Positions 7,265 through 14,131 of a DNA stretch of 24,909 bases are shown here, one piece after another. This DNA comes from Actinobacteria bacterium 13_2_20CM_68_14. Lineage in GTDB: Bacteria > Actinomycetota > Thermoleophilia > Gaiellales > Gaiellaceae. The stretch is taken from NCBI GenBank assembly GCA_001914705.1, contig MNDB01000052.1, forward strand, positions 1-24,909. Direction: 5' to 3'. Below the pieces are notes generated by a model. The model was not told the origin of the DNA, ran no database searches, and saw only the letters and a list, made by a program, of their open reading frames with translations. The translations under genes and the position numbers were made by a program. Every line of letters starts with the position of its first letter. Positions within the stretch are counted from its first letter, which is position 1.

Positions 7265-7996
7265 ACGGCCGCCGAATCTCCGCTCGCGGCTCGCGTACTC
7301 GGCCAGAGCCGCGCGCAGGTCTTCCTCCCCGAAGTCCGGCCAGGGCTTCTCGACGAAGACGAGCTCGGCGTACGCGAGCTGCCAGAGGAGGAAGTTCGAG
7401 ATCCGCTGGTCTCCAGCCGTGCGGATCAGCAGATCCGGATCGGGGAGCTCCGGCTCGTACAGCGCCCGGGCAAACGTGTCCTCGTCGATCTCGTCCGGCT
7501 GAATACCCGCCTGGACGAGCCGCCTCGCGGCATCGGCCAGCTCGGCGCGGCCGCCGTAGTCGAACGCGATCCAGAGGTCAAGCCGGTCGTTCGTGCCGGT
7601 TCGCGCCTCGAGGTCGGCCATCTTCTCGTGCAGCTCGTCGGGCGCGCGGTCCCGGCGGCCGAGAAATCGCACGCGGACTCCTTGCTTCGCGAGATCCGGC
7701 AGCTCGCGATCGATCGTCTCGCTGAAGATCTCCATCAGGGAGTCGACCTCGTCCGGCGGCCGAGTCCAGTTCTCGGTCGAGAAGCCGTAGACGACGAGCG
7801 AGCCGATCTCGAGCTCGATCGCCGCCTCGACCGTCCGCCGCAGCGCCCGCGTCCCCTCCCGGTGGCCCTCCGCGACAGGGAGCCCTCGCGACATCGCCCA
7901 GCGCCCGTTGCCGTCGAGGATGATCGCCACGCAGCCGACCGGCTCCGGCGGCAGCTCCGGTGCCCGAGGTTTGCGGAATCGGTCGAGCAGGCCCAC
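7262..7996 (-). CDS. uppS: cis-prenyl diphosphate synthase (undecaprenyl type)
   Basis: The enzyme condenses isopentenyl diphosphate units onto farnesyl-PP to build the C55 lipid carrier for peptidoglycan and other envelope glycans. The 244-residue protein shows the catalytic IILDGNGRWA with Asp28, GHREGTRALR, VYGFSTENWTRP, the conserved IRFLGRRD-like VRVRFLGRRD, FDYGGRAEL, and the C-terminal LIRTAGDQRISNFLLWQLAYAEL ahead of FVEKPWPDF. All are hallmarks of the family. The start is a GTG at 7994-7996 with GAGG 6 nt upstream, 7 nt after the frr stop. Long-chain or medium-chain product length cannot be told from the sequence alone. Confidence 0.96.
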   Translation of the reverse strand: MGLLDRFRKPRAPELPPEPVGCVAIILDGNGRWAMSRGLPVAEGHREGTRALRRTVEAAIELEIGSLVVYGFSTENWTRPPDEVDSLMEIFSETIDRELPDLAKQGVRVRFLGRRDRAPDELHEKMADLEARTGTNDRLDLWIAFDYGGRAELADAARRLVQAGIQPDEIDEDTFARALYEPELPDPDLLIRTAGDQRISNFLLWQLAYAELVFVEKPWPDFGEEDLRAALAEYASRERRFGGR

Positions 7997-8003
7997 GGAG
8001 GCC

Positions 8004-8564
8004 TCAGACTTCGAGGATCTCCTCCTCTTTGCGTTTGAGGAGGTCGTCGATCTTGTGGGTGTGGTCGTCTGTCAGCTTCTGGACGCGCTCTTCGGCCCGG
8101 TGTTCCTCGTCGCTGCCGACCTCGCCTTTGTCCACGAGTTCCTTCAGGTGGTGCATGACGTCTCGGCGGACGTTCCGGACAGCAACGCGTCCGTCCTCCG
8201 CCATCTGCCGCGCGACCTTGACGAGCTCCTTGCGGCGCTCCTCGGTCAGCTGCGGGATGGGCAGGCGGATGATCTTGCCGTCGTTCGACGGAGTCAGGCC
8301 GAGGTCGGACTCCTGGATCGTCCGCTCGATCGACGGCAGCGAGCTCGGGTCGAACGGCTGCACAGTTAGCAGCCGGGGCTCAGGCGCGTTGATCGAGGCC
8401 AGCTGGTTGAGCGGCGTCTTCGTGCCGTAGTAATCGATCTGGATCCGGTCGAGCAGTGCCGCCGAGGCGCGGCCCGTTCGCAGCGTGTTGAACTCGTGCT
8501 GGGCGGACTCGACGGATTTGTCCATCCGCCGGGTCGCGTCGTCAATGAACTCGTCGATCGTCAT
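8004..8564 (-). CDS. frr: ribosome recycling factor
   Basis: RRF splits post-termination ribosomes together with EF-G. The 186-residue length is exactly typical. Conserved blocks are visible: LRTGRASAALLDRI (28-41), DYYGTKTPLNQLASI, PEPRLLTVQPFDPSSLPSIERTI, IIRLPIPQLTEERRKELVK and RVAVRNVRRD. The long three-helix bundle spans both ends and closes with KIDDLLKRKEEEILEV. The ATG at 8562-8564 overlaps the pyrH TGA by 4 nt (ATGA), indicating translational coupling in the usual pyrH-frr order. Confidence 0.98.
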   Translation of the reverse strand: MTIDEFIDDATRRMDKSVESAQHEFNTLRTGRASAALLDRIQIDYYGTKTPLNQLASINAPEPRLLTVQPFDPSSLPSIERTIQESDLGLTPSNDGKIIRLPIPQLTEERRKELVKVARQMAEDGRVAVRNVRRDVMHHLKELVDKGEVGSDEEHRAEERVQKLTDDHTHKIDDLLKRKEEEILEV

Positions 8565-9346
8565 CTGTCTGCTCCGGAGGTCGGGGTGGAAACGATGGTG
8601 CCGACACGCTCCCCGTCGACGACGCGGCGGATGTTGCCGTCCGCGAGCGCGAAGACGTGGATCGGCAGATGATTGTCCATGCAGAGCGAGAGCGCCGTCG
8701 TGTCCATCACCTTGAGACCTCGCTCGATCGCCTCGAGGTGGGTGATCTCGGGCAGGAACTCCGCGTTCGGATCGAGTCGCGGATCGCCGTTGTACACCCC
8801 CTCGACCCCGTGCTTCGCCATCAGGATGGCCTCCGCATTGATCTCGAGCGCGCGCAGGGCTGCGGCCGTGTCCGTGGTGAAGAACGGATTGCCCGTGCCC
8901 GCAGCGAAGATCACGATCCGCTGCTTCTCGAGGTGGCGGATTGCCCGCCGGCGGATGTACGGCTCCGCGACCTCGGAGACCTCGATCGCCGACTGGACGC
9001 GTGTGTGGGCACCTTGCCGCTCGAGCGCGTCCTGGAGGGCGAGCGCGTTGAGAAGCGTCGCGAGCATCCCCGCGTAGTCCGCTGTCGCCCGGTCCATTCC
9101 TTCGGCGGCAGCAGCCATGCCGCGGTAGATGTTCCCGGCGCCGAGGACGATCGCGAGCTCAACGCCCTGTTGCTGTACCTCGATGATCTCCCCGGCGACC
9201 GAGTCGATCCGCTCCCCGTCGAGCCCGTACTCCTTGTCGCCCATCAGCGACTCCCCTGAGAGCTTCAGGAGAACGCGGCTGAAGACCGCGCGTGCGGGCT
9301 CGGAGACGACCTCTTCCGAGCTGACCTCTTCCGAGCTCAGAGGCAC
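8561..9346 (-). CDS. pyrH: uridylate kinase (UMP kinase)
   Basis: PyrH phosphorylates UMP to UDP and is an amino-acid-kinase-fold enzyme distinct from eukaryotic UMP kinases. Family motifs are VLLKLSGESLMG, the GAGNIYRG nucleotide loop, MDRATADYAGMLATLLNALALQ, AAGTGNPFFTTDTAAALRA, AILMAKHGVEGVYNGDP and VMDTTALSLCMDN. The best start is a GTG at 9344-9346 whose first base is the last base of the tsf TAG. This gives 261 residues with about 25 extra at the N-terminus compared with most PyrH. The extension is acidic and holds a perfect tandem repeat encoding SSEEV twice. The frame stays open upstream into tsf, but that part has poor composition. Confidence 0.96.
   Translation of the reverse strand: MPLSSEEVSSEEVVSEPARAVFSRVLLKLSGESLMGDKEYGLDGERIDSVAGEIIEVQQQGVELAIVLGAGNIYRGMAAAAEGMDRATADYAGMLATLLNALALQDALERQGAHTRVQSAIEVSEVAEPYIRRRAIRHLEKQRIVIFAAGTGNPFFTTDTAAALRALEINAEAILMAKHGVEGVYNGDPRLDPNAEFLPEITHLEAIERGLKVMDTTALSLCMDNHLPIHVFALADGNIRRVVDGERVGTIVSTPTSGADR
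9308..9337 (-). repeat. 15-nt perfect tandem duplication in pyrH 5' end
   Basis: AGCTCGGAAGAGGTC occurs twice in a row with no mismatch on the minus strand. It encodes SSEEV-SSEEV inside the non-conserved PyrH N-terminal extension. Each unit includes a purine-rich GGAAGAGG that resembles a ribosome binding site. It looks like a recent slippage duplication. Confidence 0.8.
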
Positions 9347-10149
9347 TATCCGAGCTGGAGACGCTCGAACTCGAGCACCTCTGCTCCCTGTTCGGCGAGC
9401 ACGTCCCCGACGGATTTCGAAGCCTCGTGGATCCAAGGCTGGTCGACGAGCACCTGCTCGGCGAAGAAGCGCTTGTTCAGCATCCCCTCGACGATCTTCT
9501 CACGCGCCTGCTCGGGCTTCGACTGCACCTCGTCCGAGTTCGCGTAGATCTCGCGCTCCGCTGTGACGAGCTCCTCCGGCACGTCCTCGCGGCCGATCCA
9601 GCGCGTCGCCGGCGATGCTGCGATGTGCAACGCGAGCTTGTGGGCGAGCTCGTTCGAGCCGCCGCGGACCTGGAGGAGCACGCCGAGCTTATTCGCGGGC
9701 GGGTGGGAGTAGCCGTCGATCACGGCGCCGTCGACGGCTTCGAACCGCGCCGCTCCGGTGACGACGATGTTCTCGCCGAGCTTGGCTGCGAGCTCCTGGC
9801 GTTCCTCGTCGAGCTGCTCGACTGCAGCGGGGCCCTCCCGCTCCACGGCCTCGAGCACCTTGACGGCGAAGCCGAGGAACTCCTCGTTGTTCGAGACCGG
9901 CTCGGTCTCGGAGCCGACCGCGACGATGACGCCGAGCTTGCCATCGTCGGCGACCCGGTAGCCCACCTTGCCCTCGGTCGTCTCGCGGCCGGCGCGCTTG
10001 GCGGCGCTGGCGAGCCCGCGCTCCCGTAGCAGCGTCTTGGCCGCCTCCAGATCGCCGTTCGTGTCCTGCAGGGCGCGCTTGCAGTCCATCATTCCGGCGC
10101 CCGTTTGGTCGCGGAGCTCCTTGACGAGCGCCGCCGAGATCTCGGTCAC
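9346..10149 (-). CDS. tsf: translation elongation factor Ts
   Basis: EF-Ts exchanges GDP for GTP on EF-Tu. The 267-residue protein starts with a UBA-like domain holding VKELRDQTGAGMMDCKRAL (9-27), followed by the paired core subdomains and the C-terminal AREKIVEGMLNKRFFAEQVLVDQPWI. The normally conserved TDFV contact motif (Asp80-Phe81 in E. coli) reads TEPV at 82-85. This may be a lineage feature rather than loss of function, since the rest is intact. The start is a GTG at 10147-10149 overlapping the rpsB TGA by 4 nt (GTGA), giving tight coupling with rpsB. Confidence 0.97.
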   Translation of the reverse strand: MTEISAALVKELRDQTGAGMMDCKRALQDTNGDLEAAKTLLRERGLASAAKRAGRETTEGKVGYRVADDGKLGVIVAVGSETEPVSNNEEFLGFAVKVLEAVEREGPAAVEQLDEERQELAAKLGENIVVTGAARFEAVDGAVIDGYSHPPANKLGVLLQVRGGSNELAHKLALHIAASPATRWIGREDVPEELVTAEREIYANSDEVQSKPEQAREKIVEGMLNKRFFAEQVLVDQPWIHEASKSVGDVLAEQGAEVLEFERLQLG

Positions 10150-11039
10150 GCGCCCTCGCCCGCGGGCGGTGAAGTTGCCGCTGTGGCTACCTCGGGCGCC
10201 GCCTCAGGTTCCGGCTCGCCCTCGGGCGCAGGCTCGGCCTCGGGTTCGGGCGGTGCCTCGGCCTGCGGCTGGGGCTCCTCCGCAGGAGGCTCGGACTGCT
10301 CCTCTGCGGCGGGCTCCTCGGGTTCCGCGGCAGGAGCGGCCATCTCGGCCGGCGTCACCTTGGCCTTGCCGGCCTCGAGCGCATCTGCGATCGCGCGGAT
10401 CACGAGCGAGCACGAGCGGATCGCGTCGTCGTTGCCGGGAATCACGTAGTCCGCCTCGTCCGGATCGCAGTTCGTGTCCACGAGGGCGATGATCGGCAGG
10501 CCGAGCCGCCGGGCTTCGCGCACCGCCAGCTGCTCCTTGCGCAGGTCGACGACGAAGACCGCGTCGGGCTGCTTGCGCATGTCCGCGACGCCGCCGAGGT
10601 TCGTGTCGAGCTTCTCGAGCTCGGCCAGCATCGCGATTCGCTCCTTCGAGGGGAGCAGGTCGAGCTGTCCGTCGTCGCGGAGCCGGCGAAGCTCGTGCAG
10701 CCGCTCGATCCGCTTCGAGATCGTTCGCCAGTTCGTGAGCAAGCCGCCGAGCCAGCGGTGGTGGACGTAAGGCATCCCCACGCGCTGGGCCTGCTCGGCG
10801 ATCGCGTCCATGGACTGCTTCTTGGTGCCGACGAACAGCACCGAGCCGCCGCGCTCGGCGAGATTCCTCGCGAACGCGGCCGCCTCCTCGAGCCGTTCGA
10901 GCGTTTGCTGGAGGTCGATGATGTAGATGCCGCCGCGCTCGCCAAAGATGAAGCGCTTCATCTTCGGGTTCCAGCGGCGCGTCTGGTGGCCGAAATGCAC
11001 TCCGGCTTCCAGAAGTTCTCGCATGCTGACGACTGCCAC
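10146..11039 (-). CDS. rpsB: 30S ribosomal protein S2 with acidic C-terminal extension
   Basis: S2 binds the head and body junction of the 30S subunit and is needed for S1 or mRNA positioning. Residues 1-225 are a standard S2: MRELLEAGVHFGHQTRRWNPKM, FVGTKKQ, YVHHRWLGGLLTNW, and the late DTNCDPDEADYVIPGNDDAIRS. From about residue 230 to 297 the protein ends in a low-complexity Pro-Glu-Ala tail (PEEPAAEEQ, PEPEAEPAPEGEPEPE). Such tails are seen in several actinobacterial S2 proteins. The start is a GTG at 11037-11039 with AAAGGGG about 9 nt upstream. It is the first gene of the long operon. Confidence 0.98.
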   Translation of the reverse strand: MAVVSMRELLEAGVHFGHQTRRWNPKMKRFIFGERGGIYIIDLQQTLERLEEAAAFARNLAERGGSVLFVGTKKQSMDAIAEQAQRVGMPYVHHRWLGGLLTNWRTISKRIERLHELRRLRDDGQLDLLPSKERIAMLAELEKLDTNLGGVADMRKQPDAVFVVDLRKEQLAVREARRLGLPIIALVDTNCDPDEADYVIPGNDDAIRSCSLVIRAIADALEAGKAKVTPAEMAAPAAEPEEPAAEEQSEPPAEEPQPQAEAPPEPEAEPAPEGEPEPEAAPEVATAATSPPAGEGA

Positions 11040-11341
11040 GGGCTAAGCCCCTTTCTGTTGGTTTTGGCTGCTGTGCTGCCGGTGGAAACCGGGTGGAACC
11101 GGGCGTCGTCTACGCCGGCACCGCCACCCAGCCGACCCACCGGGTCGGGTACGTAACCGCTGCATCTTACCAACCACCGAATCCTCCCAGAACTCGCTTT
11201 TTAGGGACGCCTGGGGTCGAGTTTCCCAACCGGGATTAGATGGACGCCCGCGCGAAGCCCGGCCGTCCTTTGGGTCGGTGTCGCAAGCGAGCACCTTGTT
11301 TAGAACTCAGGTTTGTTGCAACGGATGCCGATGGTTGCTGT
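11040..11341. promoter_or_regulatory. divergent rpsB / diguanylate cyclase promoter region
   Basis: This 302-nt spacer has no convincing gene. For rpsB, TAAGAT (minus strand, 11169-11164) is a candidate -10, predicting a leader of about 118 nt. That leader holds a perfect 7-bp hairpin (11132-11138 with 11142-11148), a 5-bp hairpin (11102-11116) and a near-direct repeat around CCGGTTTCCACC. Leaders of rpsB bind S2 for autoregulation in other bacteria, and the hairpins could serve this role. On the plus strand TAGAAC at 11301-11306 is a weak -10 candidate for the cyclase gene. Codons at 11240-11341 are unlike the genes nearby, so the cyclase frame is not extended into it. Confidence 0.45.
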
Positions 11342-12292
11342 GTGGAGGCGCCGCTGCCCGAGACGTCAGAATCCCTCGCCCACCTCGCCAACGAAATCCG
11401 CGCCGAAGCATGGGAACTCGCGCTCGCCGTGGTCGCAGAAGGACTTCGGGACGACATGATTCCGCCCCTCGCCCGGCTCGGCCGCATCGGCCAGCTCGGG
11501 GACATGCCGACCTTCATCGCCGAGCTCGCAGAGCACCTGCACCATCCCAGGCCGGAACGCCTCCGCCGCGGCAGTCAGCTCGCCGCGCTCGTCCGCGATC
11601 ACGCCCGCGAACGCGAGGCGCTCGGCTTCGCGCCGCGTGACATCGTCACCGAGTTCCTCGTCCTCCGGCGAGTGCTTTGGCGGCTCGTGCGCGAGCGCAG
11701 CGCCCTCGAGGCCTCTGACGTCTTCGTCCTCGAGGAGCGCCTGCACGACGTGATCGACAGCCTGGTCACCGAGTGCGTCGTCGCGTACTTCGACCGTGCG
11801 ACCTCGGAGCTCGCTTACCAGGCTCGCCACGATGCGCTCACCGATCTGCTCAACCAGACGTCCTTCACACGGGAGCTCGAGCTCGAGCTCGAGCGCGCCA
11901 AGCGCTACGGCTCCGGTGTCACGCTCGTCTTCTTCGACCTCGACGACTTCAAGGAGCTCAACGACACGCACGGCCACCAGGCCGGCGATCGGGCGCTGAA
12001 GCAGGTCGCCAGGCTCTTGCGTGAGGAGATCCGCCAGTCCGATCTCGCCGGTCGGATGGGCGGCGACGAGTTCGCGGCTCTGCTCGTGGAATCGGATCTG
12101 AGCACCGGCGAGACCTTCCTTGGCCGGCTCAACGCCCGCATCGACGAGGTCGTCGACTCTGGCGAGCTGGCGGTCCCGGTCGGCCTGAGCGCCGGCGTGA
12201 CGCGCTACCCGGACGACGGCGACGACGCGCAGGCGCTGTTCGCGCTCGCCGACCTGCGTCTCTACGAGGCCAAGCGCGCCAGCGCTGCCTGA
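11342..12292 (+). CDS. diguanylate cyclase (GGDEF) with N-terminal helical sensor domain
   Basis: The protein makes the second messenger cyclic di-GMP from two GTP. The C-terminal GGDEF domain (about residues 160-312) contains DALTDLLN at its start, FFDLDDFKELND with a metal-binding Asp, and an intact GGDEF at 240-244. An RxxD product-inhibition site (RQSD, 231-234) lies five residues before GGDEF, so feedback inhibition is expected. No EAL or HD-GYP domain is present. The first 155 residues are helical and resemble the N-terminal domain of RsbR-type stress proteins; there is no membrane segment, so the enzyme is cytosolic. I chose the GTG at 11342 because codon use becomes typical there; an ATG at 11240 gives 34 more residues rich in Arg and Cys. 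Its 3' end overlaps rluD by 31 nt. Confidence 0.88.
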   Translation: MEAPLPETSESLAHLANEIRAEAWELALAVVAEGLRDDMIPPLARLGRIGQLGDMPTFIAELAEHLHHPRPERLRRGSQLAALVRDHAREREALGFAPRDIVTEFLVLRRVLWRLVRERSALEASDVFVLEERLHDVIDSLVTECVVAYFDRATSELAYQARHDALTDLLNQTSFTRELELELERAKRYGSGVTLVFFDLDDFKELNDTHGHQAGDRALKQVARLLREEIRQSDLAGRMGGDEFAALLVESDLSTGETFLGRLNARIDEVVDSGELAVPVGLSAGVTRYPDDGDDAQALFALADLRLYEAKRASAA

Positions 12293-13164
12293 AGCTCGTC
12301 GGGCAGCGGCGACTCGGCCTCGACGGTCCCGCCGCCGAACGGATGCGGGAAGCTCAGCCTGTTCGCGTGCAGGAACTGCCGGCCGAGGTCGGGGTCGGGG
12401 ACGCCGTAGACCGGGTCACCAACGACGGGAAGGTCGATCGCGGCGAGGTGAACGCGGATCTGGTGAGTCCGTCCCGTCTCCAGTCTGATCGAGAGCAATG
12501 CGTGTTTCGAAAGCAGGCGCTCGACCTCGAAGTGCGTAATCGCCTCGCGAGGCGTGTCCGTGTCGAGCGACCGCCGCAGCGGATCGTGACGGTCGCGGCC
12601 AATCGGCGCCTCGATCCGGCCCGTCCGTGACCGCGGCCTGCCGCGGACGAGCGCCAGATAGCGGCGGTCGAGCGCCCGCTGCCGAACGAGGTCCTGCAGC
12701 CGTGCATAGGCCTCCTGGGAACGAGCGACGACGAGTAGGCCCGAGGTGTCACGGTCGAGACGATGGACGATGCCGGGGCGTTCCGGCACGTCACCGCCCG
12801 CGATCCCGCGCTCGAGCAGCGCCTGCACGAGGGTCCCACCCGAGTGGCCCGCCGAGGGATGGACGACCATCCCCGCCGGCTTGTCGACAACGAGCAGCTG
12901 CTCGTCCTCATAGGCGATCCGCAGATCGCGCGTCTCCGGCTCCAGGGCGACGTCCCGCCGCTCGGCGGCATCTACCTCCAACAACTCGCCGCCGGCGAGG
13001 CGGTGGCTCTTCGGGCGCGGCTCGCCGTCCACCCGCACTGCACCGCCCGCGAGCAGGCGCTCGGCTTCGGCGCGCGAGGCGACCTCCGGCAATGTGGCAA
13101 CGAACCGGTCGAGCCGGTCGCCGGCAGCGTCGGGGGGAACCCGGAGGCTGACGGAAAAACTCAG
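12262..13164 (-). CDS. rluD: RluA/RluD-family 23S rRNA pseudouridine synthase
   Basis: The enzyme isomerises uridines in large-subunit rRNA. The 300-residue protein has an N-terminal S4 RNA-binding domain (about 12-75) and then the catalytic domain, with the active-site HRLDRDTSGLLVVA holding the catalytic Asp. Also present are VVDKPAGMVVHPS, the late ETGRTHQIRVHLA and GDPVYG. No ATG, GTG or TTG lies near the expected start. The best start is a CTG at 13162-13164 that overlaps the lspA TGA by 4 nt (CTGA), exactly where an ATGA or GTGA overlap would be expected. The frame is also open upstream through lspA, but that part is an antiphase shadow. The gene order lspA-rluD is conserved in Actinobacteria. 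Confidence 0.93.
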   Translation of the reverse strand: MSFSVSLRVPPDAAGDRLDRFVATLPEVASRAEAERLLAGGAVRVDGEPRPKSHRLAGGELLEVDAAERRDVALEPETRDLRIAYEDEQLLVVDKPAGMVVHPSAGHSGGTLVQALLERGIAGGDVPERPGIVHRLDRDTSGLLVVARSQEAYARLQDLVRQRALDRRYLALVRGRPRSRTGRIEAPIGRDRHDPLRRSLDTDTPREAITHFEVERLLSKHALLSIRLETGRTHQIRVHLAAIDLPVVGDPVYGVPDPDLGRQFLHANRLSFPHPFGGGTVEAESPLPDELQAALARLAS

Positions 13165-13637
13165 CGGCGGGCGTCGCCGAGCAGGATCGCGGCGAAGAGG
13201 ATGCTGACGCCGACCACGATGAACGTGTCGGCGAGGTTGAAGGCCGGCCAGTAGCGGAAGTCGAGGAAATCGGTCACGTGGCCGAGCCGGATCCTGTCGA
13301 CGAGGTTGGAGGAGCTGCCCCCGATCAGGAGACCGAGCGCGACCGGCAGCACCGGGTGGCGGGCGCCGGAGCGGGCGAAAAAGACCAGCATCCAGCCGAC
13401 CGCGAGCGCTGTCAGCGCGGTTACGAGCGCGGTCGCGTTCGCGAACAAGCCGAAGGCGATCCCGGAGTTCTGGACGTGATGGATCGAGAACGGGCCGAGA
13501 ACGTGAACCGAGTCGTCCAGCGCCAACTGGCTGGCAACGATGTGCTTGGTCACCTGGTCCGCGAGCACGGCCGCCCCGACCACGAAGCCCAGGGCGATCC
13601 ACTGCGGCCAGCTCGCCGCGAGCGAGCGCGTCGCCAC
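13161..13637 (-). CDS. lspA: lipoprotein signal peptidase (signal peptidase II)
   Basis: LspA is the membrane aspartyl protease that removes signal peptides from prolipoproteins after lipidation. The 158-residue protein has four hydrophobic helices. It carries the family motifs: ADQVTKHIV in the first, VQNSGIAFGLF, NLVDRIRLGHVTDFL with the first catalytic Asp, and FNLADTFI with the second. The GTG at 13635-13637 gives the usual length, with the first helix starting about 10 residues in. No Shine-Dalgarno sequence is clear. The same frame is open without any stop up to an ATG at 14123, joining a DksA-like N-terminus to LspA, so a longer product is formally possible. Confidence 0.93.
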   Translation of the reverse strand: MATRSLAASWPQWIALGFVVGAAVLADQVTKHIVASQLALDDSVHVLGPFSIHHVQNSGIAFGLFANATALVTALTALAVGWMLVFFARSGARHPVLPVALGLLIGGSSSNLVDRIRLGHVTDFLDFRYWPAFNLADTFIVVGVSILFAAILLGDARR

Positions 13638-13703
13638 CGAGATCGGCGTCAAGGCGTCGGTCGACGAGCCAACGCGCACGTCAACCGCGCGCGACTCGCT
13701 CAA

Positions 13704-13765
13704 GGCATCGCTTGCGACGCCGTCTAAGAGGTCGCGCGATTCACTCGCGCGACCGCTAAACCCGG
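13704..13765 (-). repeat. palindromic element, copy B, upstream of lspA
   Basis: This is the second copy of the 62-nt element described at 5081-5142, in the same orientation relative to the downstream gene. Its 10-bp stem (13730-13739 with 13745-13754) around the TTCAC loop is perfect, with two base pairs swapped relative to copy A. The first hairpin has one A-C mismatch here. It ends about 67 nt before the chosen lspA GTG. Confidence 0.75.
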
Positions 13766-13907
13766 CTCTTGGCATCTTTGCGGGTGACCTGCGGCCGCGG
13801 TGGAACTCAAGTCGGGCGCCTGATCGGACGATTCCTCTTGCATGGCGATCAGCCATGCGCCCGCGGTCGCGATCACGACGCCCCGCACGAGCCGGACGGG
13901 CCGGCGC

Positions 13908-14006
13908 GTGCTCTTCTTCGGCACGTACGACGCCCGTCGGTACCCGCGCGTCCGCGTCCTGCAAGAAGGGTTCGGCGCGTTGGGCGACGACGTTCTCGAG
14001 TGCAGT
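13908..14006 (+). pseudogene. possible 5' fragment of a glycosyltransferase gene
   Basis: Plus-strand translation from the GTG at 13908 gives VLFFGTYDARRYPRVRVLQ and then EGFGALGDDVLECS. This looks like the first 30 or so residues of a GT4-type glycosyltransferase: an N-terminal beta strand, a GTYD-type loop, PRV, and a helix with ALG. Beyond 14006 the frame becomes the antisense of the dksA-like N-terminus and the resemblance ends. No catalytic domain follows. The similarity is judged from memory of the family and could be coincidental, since the region lies opposite another open frame. If real, it marks a rearrangement junction near 14007. Confidence 0.3.
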
Positions 14007-14123
14007 GATCTCTTCCGGCACGGCCGGGTTCTCCTTCTGGAGATACTCGATCGCGTTTCGCACTTTCCGCTGCTCGTCTTCGAGGCGTGCGCGGAAGTGC
14101 TCCGTGTCGATTTGCGTGCTCAT
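14007..14123 (-). pseudogene. dksA: truncated TraR/DksA-family gene (N-terminal part only)
   Basis: The first 38 or so residues (FRARLEDEQRKVRNAIEYLQ, then KENPAVPEE) match the N-terminal coiled-coil start of actinobacterial DksA/TraR-type RNA polymerase-binding proteins. The expected middle acidic segment and C-terminal four-cysteine zinc finger are missing; no CxxC pair follows in any minus frame of the next 300 nt that I read. A dksA-like gene between divIVA and lspA is the normal arrangement in Actinobacteria such as Streptomyces, which supports the identity. The ATG at 14121-14123 is 8 nt after the DUF167 stop. The frame continues without a stop into lspA, so the fragment may still be translated as an extension. 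Confidence 0.5.
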
Positions 14124-14131
14124 CGCGGCTA

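Larger units (their letters stand above)
13638..14006. other. scrambled interval between lspA and the dksA remnant
   Basis: These 369 nt contain palindromic element copy B (13704-13765), a perfect 7-bp hairpin with GATCA loop (13840-13846 with 13852-13858), and an antisense glycosyltransferase-like fragment (13908-14006). The minus-strand frame of lspA is open throughout but reads as low-complexity, Arg- and Ser-rich sequence. A 66-residue minus-strand frame at 13724-13924 also exists but is not recognised. Confidence 0.5.

Noticed and set aside
11240..11341. ATG at 11240 as start of the diguanylate cyclase
   Set aside because: Codons in this stretch are unlike the neighbours (TTA, AGG, TTT, GCA) and the residues are Arg- and Cys-rich; typical coding begins at the GTG at 11342.
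5075..13765. The hairpins at 6322-6352 as a third copy of the 62-nt element
   Set aside because: Only short GC-rich similarity is shared; stem lengths, loops and flanks differ.
13724..13924. 66-residue minus-strand frame with a hydrophobic stretch between dksA remnant and lspA
   Set aside because: It overlaps palindromic element B and the antisense glycosyltransferase-like fragment, has no ribosome site and no recognised relatives.
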